A stretch of 6,904 nt of DNA from Acidimicrobiales bacterium (GCA_017883105.1 JADGOF010000118.1:1-6904); one strand, 5' to 3'; counted from the stretch's first letter, positions 1 through 6,260 are shown. Notes: a model not told the origin generated them from the sequence alone. Program-made: numbers and translations.

Positions 1-169
1 GCCCGATGTAGAGGAGCGAGAAGGCCACGCTCAATGATGTTCGAGTCCCAACGAGAAGTGCCAGTCCAGGGGCTCAATTGGGATTCTGGCGCCCTACACT
101 CAATCGTTGCACGGGGTTCCTTCGATCACCTCCAGATCGTGGTGTCCCCGAACGGAAGGGTGGGACAGG

Positions 170-349
170 TCAACCCGGCCAGCGCACGGCCTGTGCGGCG
201 ATCACCGAGTTACCGTCGAACGTAAGGGCAGGGTTGCCGTAGAGCTCGTAGCCCAGCTCCAGCGCTTGGCTCACCCTTCTGCAGAAGCCCTCATCGTCAG
301 GTCCTGTCAGCAGGCGGTAGTTCGGAAGATCTTGCGGGGGATTGGTCAT
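170..349 (-). CDS. DUF1737 domain-containing small protein
   Basis: A 59-residue protein read from ATG at 349-347 to TGA at 172-170. After a short N-terminal segment (MTNPPQDLPN) it runs YRLLTGPDDEGFCRRV, then an ALELGYELYGNPALTF block and finally VIAAQAVRWP. This order (Y-R-L-x-T-G-P-D-D, F-C-x-R-V, L-x-x-G-Y/W-x-L-x-G-x-P-A-L-T-F and a hydrophobic A-Q-A strand) is what I know of the DUF1737 family, whose members are usually about 60-70 residues, so the gene looks complete. The family has no established biochemical role that I know of. There is no signal peptide or membrane segment, so it is probably cytosolic. Shine-Dalgarno complementarity before the ATG is weak, and no other start fits the family's N-terminus. 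The gene is divergent from the lipoprotein gene at 601. The family match is from memory of its motifs, not from a search. Confidence 0.8.
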   Translation of the reverse strand: MTNPPQDLPNYRLLTGPDDEGFCRRVSQALELGYELYGNPALTFDGNSVIAAQAVRWPG

Positions 350-590
350 TGAACCAGTTCACCACGTTGGCCCGAGTTCAGCTCCTGCCCCTGCCGGATG
401 GGAGCGAGGCAAGTTCGCACGACGCAGCATCGGCTGTGCAACGTCCCCGGAATCTGGGGGTGACGACGGTGCCAGGGCGGGTCTCGTCGACCAGGCGGTT
501 GGACGTCACCCGGACGAGTACTCCAGGGCTGTACCGTGGCCTGGTCGGCGAGGAATCGGTCGACGGTCGAGCGTGGCGCCCTGTCGGATC
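350..590. other. Intergenic region between the divergent DUF1737 and lipoprotein genes
   Basis: About 240 bases that must carry the promoters of both divergent genes. I could not find a convincing -35/-10 pair in either direction. Several open frames cross it, but none resembles a known protein. The plus frame from ATG 349 is continuous with the lipoprotein gene, yet it would put 84 residues before the signal peptide, so I treat that part as non-coding. Confidence 0.4.
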
Positions 591-594
591 GGAG
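591..594 (+). promoter_or_regulatory. Shine-Dalgarno site (GGAG) that sets the lipoprotein start
   Basis: GGAG lies six bases before GTG at 601. This GTG puts a normal n-region directly in front of the hydrophobic signal core, so the site decides between GTG 601 and the distant in-frame ATG at 349. Confidence 0.6.
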
Positions 595-600
595 CACGAG

Positions 601-1266
601 GTGAGCGAACCACGGCGCGGGAGGCGAACCTGGGCGCCGGTGGCGGTACGGTTCGCCGCCCTGGCGACGGTCCTCACCGTGGCCGCTGGTCTGGGAGCGT
701 GCGGCGGCCCGAACGTGGCATCGGCGCCGTCGACCACGACGCCCCTCGCCTACGGGAAGGGCGAGCTCCGCAACGTCTACTGCACGCACACCACCGGGCA
801 GGCAACCAGCTGCGGCGGGCTGCTCCCGCCACCCGAGGGGGTCTCGGACGAACTCATCCTCGCCTCGACCGTCGCCCGGGCGGGCACGACCATCCAGGGC
901 GACCTCGTGGTGACCAACACCAGCGGCTCGGCCATCGACCTACGTGACCCGCACGGGTGCACGCCCGGCTATGCCGTCGGACTCACGAACGCGACGCTTC
1001 CGGCGGCAAATGCCCCGGGATTCGCCGCCGTCTGCGGGTCGGCAGCGCTCACCCTTCCGCCGGGAACGACGAAGTTCCCAATCGAAGTGATCACCACCTA
1101 CTTCGGTTGCACGAACGGGCCGACGCCGTCCGGCGGCAGTGACACGTTTCCGCGATGCATCACCGGCGGCCCGCCGCCCCTGCCCTCCGGGCGGTATGTC
1201 GCCGTCCTCTATGGCTCGTCGCTCGCCCTGCCGCCAGCGACCGCTTGGGTGACCCTGACTGGGTAG
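601..1266 (+). CDS. Putative secreted lipoprotein, cysteine-rich, unknown family
   Basis: A 221-residue protein from GTG 601. Residues 1-17 form an Arg-rich n-region and residues 18-30 a hydrophobic core (FAALATVLTVAAG). A lipobox-like LGAC places the lipidated cysteine at residue 34, so it should be exported and anchored to the outer face of the membrane. A Ser/Thr/Pro linker follows (about 37-48). The mature part has six further cysteines (61, 71, 120, 145, 170, 186), enough for three disulfides. Stretches such as TIQGDLVVTNTSGSAIDL (97-114), the strand near 159-167 and a C-terminal GRYVAVLYGS / TAWVTLTG pattern look like an Ig-like beta-sandwich; that fold is inference. I do not recognise the family. 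A 349 start is possible but unlikely. Downstream is the gene-poor stretch and no clear terminator was found. The gene is read toward the ABC operon, with no visible link to it. Confidence 0.75.
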   Translation: MSEPRRGRRTWAPVAVRFAALATVLTVAAGLGACGGPNVASAPSTTTPLAYGKGELRNVYCTHTTGQATSCGGLLPPPEGVSDELILASTVARAGTTIQGDLVVTNTSGSAIDLRDPHGCTPGYAVGLTNATLPAANAPGFAAVCGSAALTLPPGTTKFPIEVITTYFGCTNGPTPSGGSDTFPRCITGGPPPLPSGRYVAVLYGSSLALPPATAWVTLTG

Positions 1267-1466
1267 ACGCGTCGCGCCCGGAACCCCTGGTCGGCCACCG
1301 GTGATCGGCGGGTACGCCGTGGTGGAACGACTGCCACAGATCGCCGGTTGCGCGTCGCAGAATCTCGGGCTGAAGTTGGGGACCGCTAACGATCGCGAGC
1401 ACCTGGGTCGTCCTCACTGCACCGGTGGGTGACTGCCTCAGTGGAGCGCACAAATGGGGCCAATCA

Positions 1467-1581
1467 GCACTCTGAGTGCGAAGATTCAGCGAACTCCCTG
1501 GTCACAGCGATGCTGTCCCAGGGTGTCGCGAGCGCCCTGCTGCCGAATCTTCGCTCGCCCCGGCGAGCCCACCGAGGGCTC
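1467..1581. repeat. Cluster of short perfect hairpins with alternative pairings
   Basis: Perfect stems, in order: GCACT/AGTGC at 1467-1471 and 1475-1479; CCCTGG/CCAGGG at 1496-1501 and 1518-1523 enclosing ACAGC/GCTGT at 1504-1508 and 1512-1516 with a three-base loop; GCGAGCG/CGCTCGC at 1528-1534 and 1552-1558; GCTCGCC/GGCGAGC at 1553-1559 and 1562-1568; GAGCCC/GGGCTC at 1565-1570 and 1576-1581. A longer 10-bp pair (GCGAAGATTC at 1478-1487, GAATCTTCGC at 1545-1554) spans the middle. The stems using 1552-1559 exclude one another. Either strand could be the transcribed one. No T-run follows, so it is not a textbook terminator. Confidence 0.5.
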
Positions 1582-1633
1582 TACGGTGCTGAGCTGTGGT
1601 TTCACGCCCTGAAGCCATGTTTCGTACCCCGCT

Positions 1634-1695
1634 CACGAGACATGGGGTAACTGAATGCTGAGGAACCTGAGGAATGCCCGTACCGATGTCTCGTG
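1634..1695. repeat. 10-bp perfect inverted repeat around a dispersed-repeat copy
   Basis: CACGAGACAT at 1634-1643 and ATGTCTCGTG at 1686-1695 are perfect reverse complements 42 bases apart. They enclose the 19-base repeat core at 1650-1668. A second pair overlaps the left arm (TACCCC at 1625-1630, GGGGTA at 1644-1649). The layout resembles a very small element with terminal inverted repeats, but no target-site duplication was identified. Confidence 0.45.
1650..1668 (+). repeat. Dispersed repeat, copy C (short core)
   Basis: ACTGAATGCTGAGGAACCT here differs from the core of the copy at 6459 at two positions. The preceding bases also agree (TGGGGTA against TGGTGTA). Beyond the core the similarity is lost. 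Confidence 0.5.
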
Positions 1696-2114
1696 TTCCG
1701 TGCAGCCGCCCGCCGCATGCGAGGACAAGTCGAACTTGGGCTGAGGGATTATCAGGTCGCCGAACCCGCTGACGAACACGCCGTTCGCGTGCGCCGCGGA
1801 CTTCGTCGATGAGCGAGAGCATGAACCATGGCGAGGCCTCAGGTCGGCGAGACTGGGCTAGTGAGAGGACCGATCAACTGGCTCGTCCGGCAGCGATTCG
1901 TATGTGCGATTCGCCGCCACCCGACGGAAGTCAGGTTGACCCGCTACGGGGACAGTTCGACCAGGCCGATGGGTACGGTTTCGCGTTGTTTGTGCGGTCG
2001 TAGCTCAACGCTGACACCGCCGTAGGACGACAAGGGTTGTTTTGAACCAGTCGGAGACGGGCGCCCAATTGGGGGACCTCAGTCCGTCATTCCTGAGGGC
2101 AACCAGCCAGATCC

Positions 2115-2138
2115 TGTCCTATAAAATGTCCTACAAAC
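2115..2138 (+). repeat. AT-rich 12-bp tandem repeat
   Basis: TGTCCTATAAAA is followed directly by TGTCCTACAAAC, matching at 10 of 12 positions, in an AT-rich island within GC-rich DNA. Direct repeats of this kind can be protein-binding sites or transposon-end motifs. I cannot tell which, and no recombinase gene is nearby. The TATAAA inside resembles a -10 box, but no matching -35 was found. Confidence 0.45.
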
Positions 2139-2273
2139 AGCGCCGTTAGCTGCAGTCGGGCACCTTCCCGATCGCCTATCGTCGCAGGTCAGAACGTTGC
2201 GTACCGTCCGATGTCTGCCAGATCGTCCCCTTGAAGCGAACTGATAACGCTGCGGTCGCTCACGGAGCCATGG

Positions 2274-2325
2274 ACTGAATCCTCAGCAACCTCCGGACCG
2301 AGGGGATGGCGGTGGAGGATGGCCC
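2274..2325 (+). repeat. Dispersed 52-bp repeat, copy B
   Basis: It aligns without gaps to 6459-6510 at 45 of 52 positions by hand count, and similarity stops on the 3' side. The start is ACTGAATCCTCAGCAACCT. It lies about 160 bases past the end of the ABC operon, beyond the terminator hairpin. A near-identical 16-base direct repeat (2196-2211 and 2340-2355, 14 of 16 matching) brackets it at unequal distances. Confidence 0.7.
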
Positions 2326-2433
2326 ACGCCTCAGCGGTTGTTGCGTATCGGCCGAGTCAATACCCCATCCTCCTTGGCACCGGCGGTCGCGAAAGTTGCA
2401 TGCGCCCAGGCACGTCGGGGATACCCCTCTGTT

Positions 2434-2461
2434 GCCCACCACCGGCGCTCTTGTGGTGGGC
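2434..2461 (-). terminator. Probable terminator of the ABC operon
   Basis: GCCCACCAC (2434-2442) and GTGGTGGGC (2453-2461) form a perfect 9-bp stem with a 10-base loop, beginning 22 bases after the permease stop on the minus strand. No U-rich tail follows, which is common in high-GC genomes. The position and GC-rich stem make a terminator or 3' end stabiliser the best reading. Confidence 0.6.
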
Positions 2462-2483
2462 CTCGGACACCTCATGAGGGCGA

Positions 2484-4913
2484 TCATTCGACATAGCGCA
2501 ACGTGCTTGGAAGGTCCATCCGTCCGAGTTGGCGCGCTACCAGCGTGGGAGCGGACGCCGTGGCCACCAGCCCGATGACCACGGTGATCACGAAGGAGGA
2601 CACGGCGATCGACGGCAGGACCGCCAACTCGGGCACGGCTGCCGGGAACACGGTTCCGAGTACCCAGTGCAGTACGAGGATTCCGACACCCAGTCCGACG
2701 CCGATGCCCATCACGCCCAGGAGCACGCTCTCGATCACTCCGATCAGCACCACCCGGGGCACGCCGACACCGAACGCCATCATCGTGGCGTGCTCCCGTG
2801 CGCGTTCATCGGTCCCGACCTTCGTGCTGTTGTACGCAACGAGGAAGGCCAGCATGCCGATGACGATCTGCAGCACGATGAACAGGCCGGTCACCACGTC
2901 CAGGATGTCCCGGACGGTGTCGGCCAGCGCGCTGGCGGGCAGTGCCCAGGCGACTCCGGGCTGCGAGGAGATTTCGCGTTGCAGGGTGTCCATCGAGACG
3001 CCGGGCTTCGGCACGAGCGTCGCGGTGTTGACGATGCCGGAAAGGCCCATCATGGGCTCGTCATACAGATCCATGTAGGCGACGAACCGGTACGGGCTGT
3101 TCACGATGGCACCCACGGGCGCCACGGTATCGACGAATCGGTAGCCGGAACCCTGCGCGAACGGGTGGCGTAGGACCACATTCCCGCCGACCCCGACACC
3201 GAGGTCGGCAGCAGCCTTCGACGCGATCACGATGCTCCCGGGGGCGATCTTCTTCGACGCCACCCCGGCTGGGGTGACGAGCGGGTCCGAGAGGTCGACC
3301 ATGCTGATCGACACGGCGACGGTCGTGTCTCCCCGGAGCAGATAGCCGCCGGTGTTCAGCCCGAGCGCGGACCTGGCCACCAACGGTGAATCGACCAGAG
3401 CGGACACCGTCGGTGCGGTCGACGGCAGATACGTGGTCAGGCTGACCAGGAGCTGATCGGCACTGTTGCCCGACAGGAGCCTTGTCCCCGCGTCGATGGT
3501 TGCAGTGGCGGAGTCGGTGGCGCCCAGCGCGGCGAGCAGCGGGGCGAGGATCAGGCCGATGGCAAGAACGGTCATAAGCGACCGGGTGGGTGCGATGGTG
3601 ATCCGGCGGACCGGTGCCTGCGCCATGGTGCTCCCGGGCAGCGGGATCTTCCTCAGCATTCCGCTCCCCCGGTGGCGCCCACTCCGCAGATGGGGCGGCA
3701 GGAGTGCATCGGTTGGGGCGACCCGGATGGCCCGCCAGACCGGGTAGGCACTCCCGGCCAGTGGGATGATCAGGGCGAGGGCAGCGGCTCGCAGGAACAG
3801 CGCACCCTGCCACGGCGTGTGCCAAATGGGTAGTGGCAGTTCGCTCCGGATGATGCGGAGGACCCAGACGCCGACCCCCCAGCCGGCGAGCACCCCGAGT
3901 GCCACCCCGGCCACCGCCACTTCCACTGCCAGGATGATCGGCCGCATCGCTATCTCACCAGGGGGAACACCGAGTGCCATGGCGATCCCGATGTCCCGAC
4001 GCTGTGACTCGACCACGCGACGCGTGAGGTTGAACGCCGCAAAGCCTGCGCCGGCCAGGATGAGCAGGGCGAACACGTCGAAGATCTGCTGCTCGCTGCT
4101 GATTTCGTCGTAGAGAGAGCGTGTTATCGGATCGTCTTTGCGCATCGCCACCGTCATGGCCACATCGGGCAGGGTGATCGGCAGATTGCGCGACAGCGTG
4201 GAGGCCACGTGGTCGACGCTGTACCCGCTGCGGACGCGTGCCACGACATCGTTTGCCTGGCCGGGCTGGTCGGCCAGCCGCTGGACGAGGCCGATGGGCG
4301 CAAAGATCACCGCCCGGGTGGCGGCTCCTTGGATGGTGGCGCCGAACGTGGTCGTCGTACTGAGATACTCGGGCTCGAGAACGGTCCCCACGTAGTGGAC
4401 CGGTGTTCCCGCGATCACGATGGTTCCCGTGGGAGGCAGGTGGTGCGCCTGGGCGAAGTGCTCGTCGAGCAGCGCCGAGGATCCCTGTGCATCCCCCGGT
4501 CCGAGGGATCGACCGGCCGTGACCTTCCATCGGTCGATCTCGACGGGCTGGGCCAGGTCGACCCCGACGACAACCCCTGCCGCCGGGATCTGTCCCCGTC
4601 TTCCGGCACGGACGGGAAGATCGGCCACCAGGCGGGCTTCGGCGGCACCCAGGCCCGGACCCCCGGCGGCGCGGACGGCACCGAGCAGCTGGTCCTGGGG
4701 GACAAAGAACCCGGCCACCGGAGACACCTCGATGTCGTGGGCGGCCAAGCCGGAAAAGCTGGCATCCAGTGCCTGTCGGCGCCACACCGAGGTGCTCCCG
4801 AGACCGGCGTAGATCCCCGATCCAAGCGCGATGATGGTGGCGATCGCCACCACCTGGAGCAGCCGCCCGCGGAGGTCCCGCCACGACCAGCGGAGCCAGA
4901 ATCTCACGCCCAT
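2484..4913 (-). CDS. ABC transporter permease, fused double FtsX/MacB type
   Basis: An 809-residue membrane protein from ATG 4913 to TGA at 2486-2484. Predicted segments by hydrophobicity: TM1 about 18-39; a large extracytoplasmic MacB-like domain about 40-275; TM2-4 about 277-297, 326-350 and 371-391 (first FtsX core, with a TRRVVESQRRDIGIAMALG-type loop near 297-315); a cytoplasmic linker about 395-440; TM5 about 443-464; a second outer domain about 465-668; TM6-8 about 672-694, 721-748 and 767-788 (second FtsX core, with a matching DERAREHATMMAFGVG loop near 702-717). The two halves repeat the same plan, so one chain can supply both transmembrane subunits, as in YbbP-like proteins of about 800 residues. 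Proteins of this type VII class transmit force to substrates outside the membrane rather than importing solutes. The gene starts six bases after the ATPase stop with only a weak ribosome site (AAGAG), suggesting translational coupling. Substrate unknown. Confidence 0.96.
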   Translation of the reverse strand: MGVRFWLRWSWRDLRGRLLQVVAIATIIALGSGIYAGLGSTSVWRRQALDASFSGLAAHDIEVSPVAGFFVPQDQLLGAVRAAGGPGLGAAEARLVADLPVRAGRRGQIPAAGVVVGVDLAQPVEIDRWKVTAGRSLGPGDAQGSSALLDEHFAQAHHLPPTGTIVIAGTPVHYVGTVLEPEYLSTTTTFGATIQGAATRAVIFAPIGLVQRLADQPGQANDVVARVRSGYSVDHVASTLSRNLPITLPDVAMTVAMRKDDPITRSLYDEISSEQQIFDVFALLILAGAGFAAFNLTRRVVESQRRDIGIAMALGVPPGEIAMRPIILAVEVAVAGVALGVLAGWGVGVWVLRIIRSELPLPIWHTPWQGALFLRAAALALIIPLAGSAYPVWRAIRVAPTDALLPPHLRSGRHRGSGMLRKIPLPGSTMAQAPVRRITIAPTRSLMTVLAIGLILAPLLAALGATDSATATIDAGTRLLSGNSADQLLVSLTTYLPSTAPTVSALVDSPLVARSALGLNTGGYLLRGDTTVAVSISMVDLSDPLVTPAGVASKKIAPGSIVIASKAAADLGVGVGGNVVLRHPFAQGSGYRFVDTVAPVGAIVNSPYRFVAYMDLYDEPMMGLSGIVNTATLVPKPGVSMDTLQREISSQPGVAWALPASALADTVRDILDVVTGLFIVLQIVIGMLAFLVAYNSTKVGTDERAREHATMMAFGVGVPRVVLIGVIESVLLGVMGIGVGLGVGILVLHWVLGTVFPAAVPELAVLPSIAVSSFVITVVIGLVATASAPTLVARQLGRMDLPSTLRYVE

Positions 4914-4919
4914 GTGCTC

Positions 4920-5657
4920 TTACCAGCGCAGTTCTGTCGCATCCACGGGCCCGCCGGGTGGTGGCGCCGACGAGACGATGTGCCCATCGCTGAGCTCGAC
5001 GACCACGTCAGCCATGCGCGAGATCTCCCGGTTGTGCGTCACCACGACGACCGTCTTCCCGTCGTTCGTCCGGTCCCGGAGCAGCCTGAGGATCTGGATC
5101 CCCGTACGGAAGTCGAGCTCACCGGTGGGCTCGTCGGCCAGTAGGACGGGGTTCCCGGTGGCCAGCGAGCGGGCGATAGCGACGCGCTGCTGCTCCCCTC
5201 CGGACAGCTCGTGGGGGAAGTGCTGCACTCGGTCCCCGAGCTCCACATCCTCCAGCATCCGGACGGCCAGTTCGGCCGCCGACCGGTGCCCGGAGATCTC
5301 GGCACCGAAGCGCACGTTCTCCAAGGCCGTCAGCTCGGGGAACAAGTTGAACGCCTGGAAGATGAAGGTCACCGTCTGGCGCCGGAAGCCGAAGAGCTGG
5401 GATCGGCTGAGGTCCGTCACCCGTTTGCCCGCCACTTCGATACTGCCTTCCGTCGGTGTGTCGAGGGCACCGATCATGTTCAGGAGCGTCGTCTTGCCGC
5501 TTCCCGAGGGGCCAAGCACGACGACCAGCTGGGCCGGCTCGACCGAGAGGTCCGCCCGATCGAGTGCGACGACCGTCCCGGCCGGCGTTTCGAACCGTTT
5601 CGTGACCCCACGCAATTCGATGATCGGAGTCGGTCCTTCGGTCGGATGGAGGATCAC
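4920..5657 (-). CDS. ABC transporter ATP-binding protein, LolD/MacB type
   Basis: A 245-residue ATPase from GTG 5657 to TAA at 4922-4920. All the catalytic elements are intact: Walker A GPSGSGKT (49-56), Q-loop glutamine in FIFQAFNLF (about 101), signature LSGGEQQR (151-158), Walker B VLLADEP with catalytic Glu (171-177), D-loop GELD (179-182) and H-loop His208 (VVTHN). The sequence IIELRGVTKRFETPAGTVVALD at the start and LTALENV after the Q-loop are typical of the LolD/MacB/FtsE branch that pairs with FtsX-type permeases, which fits the gene next door. It acts on the cytoplasmic face, hydrolysing ATP to drive the permease. AGGAG at 5665-5661 lies three bases before the GTG, within GAGAGGAG, and supports this start. 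A short His-rich frame overlaps the start by four bases (GTGA). Confidence 0.97.
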   Translation of the reverse strand: MILHPTEGPTPIIELRGVTKRFETPAGTVVALDRADLSVEPAQLVVVLGPSGSGKTTLLNMIGALDTPTEGSIEVAGKRVTDLSRSQLFGFRRQTVTFIFQAFNLFPELTALENVRFGAEISGHRSAAELAVRMLEDVELGDRVQHFPHELSGGEQQRVAIARSLATGNPVLLADEPTGELDFRTGIQILRLLRDRTNDGKTVVVVTHNREISRMADVVVELSDGHIVSSAPPPGGPVDATELRW

Positions 5658-5720
5658 TGTCTCCTCTCGTACCGATGGCTGTGGTCGTGACTGGACCTCG
5701 AAAGCTGATCCACGCTCATG

Positions 5721-5748
5721 AGTGTAGGGCCACCTCTGAGCCTGTCCC
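5721..5748 (-). promoter_or_regulatory. Possible promoter of the ABC operon
   Basis: On the minus strand, GGGACA (5748-5743; four of six matches to TTGACA) and TACACT (5726-5721; four of six to TATAAT) are 16 bases apart. This would start a transcript near 5714, about 57 bases before the ATPase GTG. The match is modest, so this is only a candidate. Confidence 0.3.
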
Positions 5749-5785
5749 TGAACAGTGATACACGCCCATTCTGAGTCGTGAGCCG

Positions 5786-5820
5786 TGGATGGACTCGTCG
5801 CGGCGGGCGGAGTCCATCCA
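5786..5820. repeat. 11-bp perfect hairpin between the ABC operon and the TGA-split gene
   Basis: TGGATGGACTC (5786-5796) and GAGTCCATCCA (5810-5820) pair perfectly around a 13-base GC-rich loop. It lies 20 bases before ATG 5841 of the plus-strand gene and upstream of the ABC promoter candidate. It could be an operator, a 5' leader structure or a mobile-element end. No T-run follows on either strand. Confidence 0.6.
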
Positions 5821-5840
5821 GCGTGACGTCAGGTGTAACG

Positions 5841-6260
5841 ATGGCACGGTGGAACCCGAGCATCCCCGGGGGTCAGGCAGCACCGGCCAGCCCAGAGATC
5901 GAGGCCTGGCTCACCGAAGCCATGCCGTCGGTCACCTGACTCATTGCCGCAGCGCATCAGGTGACGGGCGTGCTGTTCAAGGGAGCTCAGGCGACGTCTG
6001 CCGCCGGTGACAAGGTCGCGGTGGCCGCTGGCAGTGCCCGTGCATGGCTGGCCGACCACCCGTGTCCGGATACCGCCACCGGTGAGCAGTCCGAGGCCGC
6101 GTTCGACGAATTCGCAGACCTCGCTGGACAGTGCGCGATCGCAGCGAGGACCATCGGCGACCATCGTGGGTGGCGTCACCATGATCTCGACGGGAGGACG
6201 GCCAGGGCCACGGCAGACCTGATGATCGCCATGCACGCGACGAGCCCAGACGACGAGTAG
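5841..6260 (+). pseudogene. Hypothetical protein gene interrupted by an in-frame TGA
   Basis: From ATG 5841 the frame reads 32 residues (MARWNPSIPGG..., then EIEAWLTEAMPSVT), meets TGA at 5937-5939, and continues open in the same frame for 106 codons to TAG at 6258-6260 (LIAAAHQVTGVLFKGAQ, then AWLADHPCPD, AARTIGDHRGW, ATADLMIAMHATSPDDE). G/C at third positions is about 80% before and 75% after the stop by hand count, so both halves look like one coding sequence of about 139 residues broken by a point change (for example CGA to TGA). The product would be soluble and mostly helical, with no membrane segment or signal peptide; I do not recognise the family. The 3' part alone could start at GTG 5961, but no ribosome site precedes it. 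Readthrough of TGA-C is another possibility. Only a weak AGG stands before ATG 5841. Confidence 0.55.
5931..5965. repeat. 9-bp inverted repeat containing the in-frame TGA
   Basis: GTCACCTGA (5931-5939) and TCAGGTGAC (5957-5965) pair perfectly across 17 bases. The left arm ends in the TGA that interrupts the gene, and the right arm contains the GTG at 5961. TCAGGTG also occurs at 5829-5835, just before ATG 5841. Confidence 0.5.

Larger units (their letters stand above)
1267..2433. other. Gene-poor stretch with repeats and possible gene fossils
   Basis: More than 1.1 kb without a gene I can support. Open frames in both directions are short, overlap each other and lack ribosome-binding sites or family motifs. 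It holds a hairpin cluster (1467-1581), a 10-bp inverted repeat (1634-1695) around one copy of the dispersed repeat, a 10-bp palindrome CCCAATTGGG at 2064-2073, an AT-rich 12-bp tandem repeat (2115-2138), and another dispersed-repeat copy (2274-2325). Three minus-strand frames (1633-1860, 1944-2078, 2189-2356) read like protein but have no start codon in a sensible place. They may be remnants of decayed genes downstream of the ABC operon. Confidence 0.55.

Noticed and set aside
349..600. N-terminal extension of the lipoprotein gene from ATG 349
   Set aside because: It would place 84 polar residues before a clear lipoprotein signal peptide, and GTG 601 has a GGAG site at the right distance.
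1160..1453. 97-residue minus-strand frame overlapping the lipoprotein 3' end
   Set aside because: About 100 bases lie antisense to the lipoprotein gene, the composition is Arg-rich, and there is no start signal or family.
1809..2025. Two overlapping plus-strand frames (1809-2003 and 1828-2025)
   Set aside because: Neither has a ribosome site or recognisable motif, and a minus-strand frame over part of the same DNA is at least as protein-like.
2035..2055. GGTTGTTTTGAACC-like segment resembling a tRNA T-arm or attachment site
   Set aside because: No acceptor, D or anticodon arms could be built around it, and no integrase is in the window.
2260..2487. 75-residue minus-strand frame starting in an ATGA overlap with the permease stop
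   Set aside because: It would be translated through the terminator hairpin, has no domain, and its end simply runs through the dispersed repeat.
2503..5721. Long plus-strand and alternative minus-strand open frames across the ABC genes (such as 2529-3173, 3061-3825, 3955-4884, 4209-5144, 4831-5721)
   Set aside because: They are high-GC shadows of two strongly supported ABC genes, with low-complexity Arg/Pro/Ser-rich or Thr/Ser-rich translations and no family motifs.
95..5730. Shared 11-mer GAGTGTAGGGC (5720-5730, and reverse near position 95)
   Set aside because: An 11-base match between two places in 6.9 kb on either strand is expected by chance several times, and the flanks do not match.
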